From assembly GCA_951799425.1 (NCBI GenBank), contig OX637393.1, positions 17,069,744 to 17,133,743 on the forward strand: a stretch of DNA of 64,000 nt. The letters are read 5' to 3'. The stretch's first letter is position 1. Every line of letters starts with the position of its first letter. The DNA is from Ilex aquifolium. Its lineage: Eukaryota > Streptophyta > Magnoliopsida > Aquifoliales > Aquifoliaceae. Below are positions 56,531 through 64,000 of the stretch, in pieces. The notes below the pieces were generated by a model, which saw only the letters and a program-made list of their open reading frames with translations, was not told where the DNA came from and ran no database searches. The position numbers and the translations under genes are program-made.

Positions 56531-59500
56531 AGCTTTTTATTTGCTAAGAAACAACAATTTTATTAATAATCAAACTGAAAAGTGACATCATTCATGCAAA
56601 GTTTGACAAGAGGTCCAACCCAAAAAAAAAAACAGCCTCAAGGCATCAAGACAAAGCAAAACACATTCAAAACATTATTCAAAATTCCACTAACTACGAC
56701 AAGATGTTGTCCAGCTCAATGTAATGCAAAAAAATAGACATTTTCAAAGTCCTTTGACACCGAGGTCCAAAAAGAAGCCAAGAAATAGATCCAGTCCCAT
56801 ACCCTTCCATCACTTCCACTTTATCTTAAAAATTCTTGAATTTCTTTCCTTCCAAACAACCCAAACGAGGACAAACGAAGCACAATGCCAGAGGAAATTC
56901 ACCTTTCCCACTTCCTCCCAATGTTTTGAACTCCAAGCAAAACATGAATGAAATGGAACGCGAAGCCACCCAACAAAGTCCAACAATCTCAAATAACTAA
57001 TGCCATAATGATAATGCAATGGGACAATATAAGAATAAATGATCCACGCTTTCAATGTTTCCTCTACACATGACACACCATTGTGGACAAAGGCACACCA
57101 AAGGCCTCCTTCTTTGGAGCATACCTTAAGTATTAATCTTTCCATGAGCAATTACCCATGTGCGAACTTGCATTTTTAATGATACTTTAGTGTTTCAAAT
57201 CTTCTATGTGGGGGTAAAAAAGAGGGATTGATGGAACATCAATTAAAGAATCAACAAAAGTCTTACAAGAGAATAAGCCTGATGGATCAATGACGCACCA
57301 TCTTTTATCTATCATTTCAAGATTCAAAGTGAATGAGTTAATCAAGGAAAGAATTAAAGACATTTATGAAGATTCTCTATCATTAAGGTTTCTACGGAAT
57401 CCAGAATCCCATGAAAATGGAGTAGAATGAGACCTTACCAAAGACGCAATGCTATGCCCATGATAACAATAAATTTGAAATAACCTTGAAAGCGTTGAAT
57501 CCCCAACCCAAGTATCCTTCCAACATTAAACTCTCATCCCATTACCCACAATGAACTTAACCTTTCGAGAGAAGCAACGTAATCCTTGAGAAATAAATTT
57601 CCAAGGATTTCAGTGGTTTCAACCCTATAAACCGTATTAGCATCTAACCCATTAGCCTCCAATCCATATTTGTTCTTGATAACCAAATTCTATAATGAAT
57701 TGTGCTCTAGAGGGAATCTTCAAAGTCATTTTCCAACCAAAGGCACATTCCTAGTTATTAAATTTCCTACCGAAAGACCACTTTTTACTTTTGGCCTAGA
57801 CACAGTCTTTCAACTAATCAAATGATCCTTTCTACCTTCACCCTTTTCTTCCCACAAAAAATCGTTCATCATGCCTTCAACTCTATTTTCCACTGCACAT
57901 GACAACTCAAAGAGAGACATGAAGTAGACAAAAATTCTTGCCAATACAGCCTGAATAAGAGTTAATCTCTCCCTAGAGATAAAGGCTTTTTGTCACACAT
58001 CCGACCTTTTCAACCTTCTGAATGACCAGATTTCAAAAAAACTTAAAGGAAGACTTAAATACTTAAGAGGCCAGCCTCCCACAAAGCAGTCTACAGCCAA
58101 TGTCAATCTAGATATCTTATCGGGATTTGAATTTATTTCAACAAGTAAACTTTTTTCCATATTAACCTTAAATCCAGAGATTACTTAAGACACACCTGTA
58201 ATCTTCTTCAAATTCACAATTTGTTCTTCCTCTCTAGAGGAAAAGAAAATGGTATCATCAGTAAACTGCAAATATGACATCGATATCTTATTTCTACCAG
58301 CCACAAAATAATCTACCAAGTTATACTCCTCCGCCCTGATCATTAACCTATTCAATACATCTACCACAAGAGTAAACAAAAAAATGAATAAAGGATCTCT
58401 CTGCCTTAAGCCCCTCGTAGCCTTAAACTTTCCCCTAGGCTTATCATTCAAAATTATCAATAAATTCATAGATCACAAGCAACCTTGAATCCATTTCCTC
58501 CATCTCATTCCAAAGCCTTTGGAATAATCTTATACAAACTAGACACTAATCTAATTGACCTAAAATCCTTTGACTTCAAAGAATTTTCATTTTTTCGGAA
58601 TGAAACAAATGAATGTGGCATTAGTAATTGCATTAGTCACCCCATTATGAAAAACCCTCCAAACACTTTCATCAAATCATCTCTAATCATATCCCAACAT
58701 TCTTCAAACAAAATCATAGTGAAACCATCCGACCCATAATCTCTCTCTCTACTACACTCAAAAATCATATTCCTAACTTTTTTTACCTCAAATGATTTCT
58801 CCATCCACCTTGCTTTATGATGGACCAAGCCCAAATGGCTCAATTCATGATGAAAGCCCAATCTTAATTAAGAACTCAAGCTTATAAAGACCCAGCAAGC
58901 CCAATGTGGTCCACGCCCAGTCAAGCTCATCAGGTCCGAGGAGCTACATCAGCAAGGAGCAGGGTCATCCGAGAGCCTCATCCTCGCCGCCTTGAAAAGA
59001 GTCAACCCTCACCTCATCCTTTGACCGAATCTCATGGAGAGCACCACAATTGACTCGCCCATTGAGAAGAAGTCGCCAGCTCCACCACAATAGCTATTTA
59101 GTTACTATTAAGTCGCCCTAATCTGTTAGAGGGCGACTATAAATTGTAAGCCCCAGCAACACTTGGGGGGAATATCACACTCAGTCGAGCACAACTCACT
59201 CCTATCTTTCTAAGCCTGTAACTCTCTGCTCTCCCTACTCACTTGAAGTAATAAAATACCCGGCGACTTTAGCCATTCAAAGTGGATGTATGTCACGTTG
59301 ACCGAACCACTATAATCATTGTGTTGCTCTTGTCTCCATCTCTTACTTCATAATTACAGCATTTATTAATGTTACTTGACAGGTGGTGTGCAAATCAATT
59401 TGTGCATCATCACTTTAGAATCTTCAATAAGACACCAAATCAAGACTGTCGAGAGAAGATTTGAACCACTCCCAAGCTAAATATAACTTAGAAAAGAAAT

Positions 59501-59760
59501 TAAGAATTTCGCTTTCAATATGATCCTGATCCTCAACAACCACTCCATCATCAATCTCTAATTTATCAATGATTTTCGTTTTCCTATTCCTATTTGTAAC
59601 CCTATGAAAAAACTTGGAGTTGTTATCTCTTTCCATTACCCATTTAACTCTTGATTATTGCCTCCACCACCTCCTTGAGCTTATTCCTAATCCCATATTT
59701 CTCTTCTCAACTCCTCATCTAACCCTACTGCTTCTTCGAGCTTATCAAGGTGTGATTGAT
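56528..59760 (-). mobile_element. L1-type LINE, 5'-truncated and decayed, split by a solo LTR
   Basis: On the minus strand, from 5' to 3', an RT-upstream part (NNSKFFHRVTNRNRKTKII, 59424-59636) is followed by an RT N-terminal part (GSDGFTMILFEECWDMIRDD, 58637-58861). The RT core follows (FKATRGLRQRDPLFIFLFTL, YLQFTDDTIFFSS, 58185-58469), then a C-terminal zf-RVT-like part with WVVWKERNSRIF (56810-57151). The usual FADD box reads FTDD. The endonuclease domain and 5' end are absent, as is common after incomplete target-primed copying. The frames are shifted against each other several times. The 3' end lies near AAATAAAAAGC (minus) at about 56530-56545; a long poly(A) tail is not visible. Confidence 0.87.
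58813..59417 (+). mobile_element. Solo LTR (595 bp) inside the LINE, with TSD
   Basis: TGATGGACCA at 58818 to GTGCATCATCA at 59412, with 5-bp inverted ends TGATG/CATCA and a perfect duplication CTTTA at 58813-58817 and 59413-59417. The LINE reading continues on both sides. A CTATAAATT box at about 59137 and AATAAAAT at about 59251 are in the order expected for a plus-oriented LTR. The family was not recognised. Confidence 0.88.
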
Positions 59761-62110
59761 CATGAAAAATAATACTTTTCAAGGTGTAACTTGACCCCTA
59801 AATAATAATAACTTTAGATATGGTGTCAATTTTTTTTGGTGTCGGTGCCATTTTTGCATATATAACTAATAACTAGATGGTAATCTTTTTATGTTATCTA
59901 TTATCTATAGGGTAGATGTTAGTCAATAGGAACAGATCCACGAATTTATTGTGGGGGGAGAGACCTTTAAATTGTTGAAAAAACATTTAATGGATGAGTA
60001 TTTATAGTTCAAAAGTATTGATGGTTAATAATACCACAAATAATAAAAAAAAATTCAAATATTAGACGTTCACTCTATCCGTCACCTAGATCCACCATTG
60101 TCAGCAAAAGGTACCCCATTTTTTTCCCTGTTATTTGGACATAGCACTATGGTACTAAAAAAATTTGGTATTATACTAAAATTTATTATTTTTAATAATT
60201 AAGTTATATTTTTTAAAGGTAAAATTACAACTGATTGAAGTTATTGACATGAATGGAGCTAGCTTATGGCCAAAGGGGCCATGGCCCCCCTGTAATTTTC
60301 CACTTCTTTTTATATTCATATTGTCAAAAGAAATATCAACTATATTCAACTCTAACAATGAAAAATCTTTCTCAATAATATTTGTCCGGTTACAATACAA
60401 ACATATAATTTTTTGTACTGTCTCTTCACTTTTTATCCAATATAATTTTGACATGTATAATTTTTTTTTATATTAGATTGTGACACACTTCAATGAGTCT
60501 AATGAAAGCCTCATAAAATAAAGACAAGACTATTGTGTTGATCAGTTTAGTATTGCACCAAAACTCACTATAAAATACAAGTGAGGATAAGACTCCCTGT
60601 AGTGAAATTGTGATTAAATGGATTGGCTCTCAAGCTTTCATGAGAGACTTGTCATCATCATGAAGGGCATACACTCAAGGGTAATGTATCATGAGGGATG
60701 GGAATTTAATCACCAGAAAAAACCCTTTATTAAGTTATCACTTCAGTTAACCGTTTATTGAGTTTTCACTCGGTTGACAAGTATTGGCAAAGTGGAAAGG
60801 ATCCTTCAGAGATGATAGATTTTAAGAATCATACTAAATTATAATACTCAAAGAGCGGCCTAATATATGTGTCTCCCGATGCAGTATTTGGGGAGGATCG
60901 AATGTACAGTACTTTACTCTTAGATGTTGATAGGTTTCTGCGACTCAAACAACTGTGCAAGTCACAATGGACACTAAAGGGCAAAAAAAATATCTTCTAA
61001 AAAAAATTACTATCATATTGAGAATATTCACCAGTAATAACAGTTAGCATTCAGTCTAGAACAAAAACATAATGTTGGATGGAATCTCTACCGTGCTTTA
61101 CACAAAGCTGAAATAGATCCATAAGCTTTTTCAGACACACTTTTGTACACTAAGGTATATTTCAAAGATGATAAATTTTCAATTGTTCGATGTGTTTCAA
61201 AATGTTTTGAAGTGTTTCAAGATGTTTCGACGTGTGTTCACTATTGTTTTAGAAATGTTTCAAGATGTTTTGATAAATTTTAACCAATATTCTAAAATAT
61301 TTTAGAAATAAATTCTTAATTTTTTAATTTCTTTTCATTATGTTTTCGAAATATCTCCGAAACATTTCCAAAATATTTCCGTTTCCTAGATGACCGAAAT
61401 AATACACCGAAACAAAATTTTGATTTTTAATACTAGATATCAACTAACACAGGTACAAACAAATTCCAAGTTATGAGCGATATAATTAGATTGGTTTCGG
61501 ATAGAATTGAATGGACCTAATACAGTAGTACATCAGTACTTCAGTACTATGTCAATGGACCTTGATCCAACTACGATCTCTGCAGGACATGGTAAAATGT
61601 TACACCATTTATCATCCTCTATATGGGTTGGATTAGAGTCGGATTGTCTAATTTCATTCCATGTTATACTCAAACTAAACCAAACACCCTAGAAATAGCC
61701 CATGTGTATATCAATATATATATATATATATACACCAAAACATCTCGAAACATTCTAAAATAACGGTAGAAACATGTCAAAACATCTCAAAACATTAAAA
61801 TTTTGACCTCATCACTGATTCGTTTTGATCTTCGGATGTTTCACCAATTTCAAAACAAAATTTTGATCCTTGATTGGAAGGAAGATACTTGGGGAATATT
61901 TTCCAGTAATAATGCTAGAAATGTTGAAGCTGAAAACAAAGAGTAGGAAGAACAATATGCCAAAATTCAAGGACAGAAAATTTAACAGCACTGAAGCCAA
62001 TATAAACCTGAAAAAAATAAAGTCTGAAAATATTCACAGAGCAAAACACCTGAAAAAGCCATGTGAGAAAAGCAATATCTTATTTGACATACTCTCATTT
62101 TTTTTCTGAA
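59761..62110. other. AT-rich intergenic DNA
   Basis: No gene recognised. A GGGGCCATGGCCCCCC palindrome sits at about 60276-60292. An inverted pair of related arms lies at about 61186-61275 and 61735-61870. Short frames here (for example 60176-60454) have no known domain. Confidence 0.5.
61186..61870. repeat. Imperfect inverted repeat, MITE- or foldback-like
   Basis: The left arm has GTTTCAAGATGTTTCGACGT and TTTTAGAAATGTTTCAAGAT. The right arm, read on the minus strand, has GTTTTGAGATGTTTTGACAT and TTTTAGAATGTTTCGAGATG in the same order. The arms have diverged and lie about 460 bp apart. No target duplication was identified. Confidence 0.45.
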
Positions 62111-62440
62111 ATTCATTTGCATTGGCCACTATAACAATCCTTGACCTTCTTCTATAAACCTATTTTTACATCTCAATAATTTTATTTAGCCAATGGACAA
62201 GGGCTTTGTTCAGAATTTCCTGTATACTCGTATTTCACAAAGTCATCCTTCGGCGATTTCTCACCTGAGAGTTGCCAGATGGATCAAATTTTCACAAAGC
62301 CCATCATGGAAACTTTTTGGCTTCATTGACCGCGTTATCTTCATTCTGCAAATACTAATGACATAATTGAGTTCTCATGACATATATAAGCAAGATGCGA
62401 AAATGAACTGCTCCACAAAGACAGCAGTTAGCTACCTTCC
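62111..62440 (-). other. Probable 3' untranslated region of the vacuolar sorting receptor gene
   Basis: The sequence downstream of the stop codon on the minus strand. No other gene was recognised. The polyadenylation point cannot be fixed. Confidence 0.45.
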
Positions 62441-62762
62441 TTATACTGTAGAACCTAGTCGTAAAGATTCAGCTTCATGATGGACAACTTGATTCTGATG
62501 ATTGTTGTCAAGTGGCATGTACTGTGACATAATAGCCATAATCTCCGAGTCCATATAAGACTGTGAATGACGGGAAAGTCATTAGATGAATATGTTATAG
62601 ATAATTATGTATAGACCGGGATGAAAAGAATTTGTCAGTCAACATTCCTTAGACATACCCGAAGCCGATATTTGTAAAATATGTAACCAGCAATACCAGC
62701 ACCTGCTACAGCTGCTAGGACCAAAAAGCCCAAGAACCATCCAAATTTTGATGCATGTCTTT
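62441..62762 (-). CDS. VSR: Vacuolar sorting receptor, last two coding exons (partial)
   Basis: Exon 62659-62762 encodes RHASKFGWFLGFLVLAAVAG then AGIAGYIFYKYRLR, a single transmembrane helix and the first basic cytosolic residues. A 98-nt intron with GT...AG ends follows (donor GTATGTC, acceptor ATTCACAG). Exon 62441-62560 encodes SYMDSEIMAIMSQYMPLD then NNHQNQVVHHEAESLRLGST V-stop. The YMPL tail motif and SYMDSEI are hallmarks of plant VSR/BP-80 proteins, type I receptors that carry soluble cargo from Golgi to prevacuole, with the tail read by clathrin adaptors. Splice sites and frame are intact, so this looks like a working host gene. The upstream PA and EGF-like exons are not seen and should lie beyond 64000 behind a long intron; a truncated copy is the alternative. 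Confidence 0.88.
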
Positions 62763-63484
62763 CTGTACAATGGATGAAGAAAGGTCAAACATGAGTGCTC
62801 TCGTTCTTTAACTTGTGAATAAGGAAGTAAAATATTTTTTTTAAGTCTCAGTATTATGTATTGTAATCATCCATCAAAGTCAAGGAAAATAATGTGTATG
62901 TACTACAAACTAACCAATGTTATCATTAGTGCGGAAGCAGTCTCACAAGTGATATAAGAAGATACTTAAATCAACCACACAGACAATGGCAAACAGGAAG
63001 ACAAAGGTATATGTGGTCTGTACTCAGATGAGCATCTACGTGCAAGAGTGAAGGAACGTATCAAAGTTGAGTGTAGAGATCAAAACTAAGTTACAAGATG
63101 ACGGCAAAAACACCAAACCCCCAATACACATAATGAGCTCTCACGTGCGAAGATACACTTTTCTTCTTAATCTCTACAGTCCTCGAAAACATTTACAGTA
63201 TGTCCATTTCTTAAGTGAACCAACATCCATGGATAACCAATTTTTTATCATTGGGTTGAACTCAACTTCGTAAGCCAAAATGTAGGAAACTACACCAGAA
63301 AGCTGATGTCGACGTGCAAGAGTTGGGGGGCCTGGTGGTTCTTGGAGGTGGCAGCACCGCCACCAAAGTAGGAGAACTACCCTTGCAGATGGCCGCAGCC
63401 ACCTGCAGTGGATTGGGTTTGCCTTGATTTTCAAGCTACAAATCTCGAAAAAGAAACAAAAAAAAAAAAAAAAAGAGAACACAA
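62763..63484 (-). other. Probable VSR intron sequence
   Basis: It starts at the clear acceptor TTGTACAG directly upstream of the transmembrane exon. No cysteine-rich EGF exon was found up to the window end, so the intron is longer than 1.2 kb or the gene is truncated. A poly(A)-like run of A lies at about 63457-63474. Confidence 0.5.
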
Positions 63485-63960
63485 CAAATTTCCACCTCAG
63501 CTTAAAAACCCTTATGTCAACAAATCCAAACTTATCTAATCTTCATAGGGCAACCTTAGGAATTGGGATCCCCAACCATTGGTCAATGCTTGAACTTGAC
63601 CGCAGAAATTGCCATAGTCACCATAGCTACATGATTACCCGGCATGTGTATCTTCCTCACTGTGATGTCCCCAGATTTGATCTCACAATGAAGTGGTATT
63701 GGACATCAATGTGTTTGATGCACTCAATACACAATGATTTTGGTTCAATTTATTGCCCTCTGTCTATGACGATCCACAATATCAAGTCCTGCTGCAAACC
63801 AAGATCCCCAATCAAGCCATGCAACCAAATTGCTTTCTTTAATGTGTTACTATTTCCGTTGCGGAGTTTTCCTTTTCTCGATCCCTCCACTAGCAATAAG
63901 ACCTTTGCCACGCTCATTGCTAGTATTTGACAATAACTTCCTCAATTCCAAAGAATGCAA
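63485..63960 (-). mobile_element. Copia RNase H remnant, fossil
   Basis: Minus strand: KKAIWLHGLIGDLGLQQDLD, IVDRHRQRAI, GDITVRKIHMPGNHVA and ISAVKFKH match the C-terminal end of a Ty1/copia RNase H, followed by a stretch like the 3' end before an LTR. Broken in several places. It probably lies within a VSR intron. Confidence 0.72.
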
Positions 63961-64000
63961 CAAATATTTCACTTCCTACATGCTAGTGGTGTCTCATCCA

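Noticed and set aside
56810-56951. Plus-strand frame at 56724-56951 as a host exon
   Set aside because: The opposite strand carries the LINE C-terminal part (WVVWKERNSRIF), so the plus frame is a shadow.
60176-60454. Minus-strand frame as a transposase fragment
   Set aside because: No catalytic or zinc-finger motif of any transposase family was visible; only a GGGGCCATGGCCCC palindrome stands out.

Overview
The window is nuclear DNA of a flowering plant. It is dominated by nested retrotransposons and carries a block of about 24 kb of mitochondrial-type DNA (a NUMT). It ends in the 3' exons of one ordinary host gene, a vacuolar sorting receptor. An angiosperm is indicated by nad2 exons 3-5 with plant group II introns beside trnY, trnN and trnC, by the plastid-like mitochondrial trnN and trnM, and by the Athila, chromovirus and copia element types. 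The species cannot be named from this sequence.

Layout. 1-1942: flank plus a decayed minus-strand Ty3/gypsy pol fragment. 1943-9127: a very young non-autonomous LTR element (3007-bp LTRs, 1161-bp non-coding interior, minus strand, TSD ATTTG). 9431-10124: a remnant of an Athila-like LTR. 10125-22413: an Athila-like element with 5' LTR, gag, protease-RT-RNase H, integrase, an extra downstream ORF region and a truncated 3' LTR. 22414-24660: a copia gag fragment split by another Athila-type LTR. About 24660-48790: the mitochondrial block, with nad2 exons 3-5, trnY, trnN, trnC and trnM, an embedded gypsy gag-protease fragment, and a solo LTR (43798-45692, TSD CCTGT) that arrived later. 49645-55517: copia protease to 3' LTR, split by a 2.66-kb solo LTR (50485-53145, TSD AATGT). 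56528-59760: a minus-strand, 5'-truncated LINE split by a 595-bp solo LTR (58818-59412, TSD CTTTA). 59760-62110: AT-rich spacer. 62441-62762: the last two coding exons of a vacuolar sorting receptor (minus strand). 63485-63960: a copia RNase H remnant.

The most informative reading is that the copia gag on the left and the copia protease-pol on the right have the same orientation and complement each other. The mitochondrial block therefore seems to have landed inside one copia element. The other notable pattern is a family of related Athila-type LTRs that carry different CCGG-centred palindrome cassettes in the same structural position. None of the retroelement genes works with the host gene. 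The mitochondrial genes should be silent in the nucleus: nad2 exons 3-5 need a trans-splicing partner and C-to-U editing that exist only in mitochondria.
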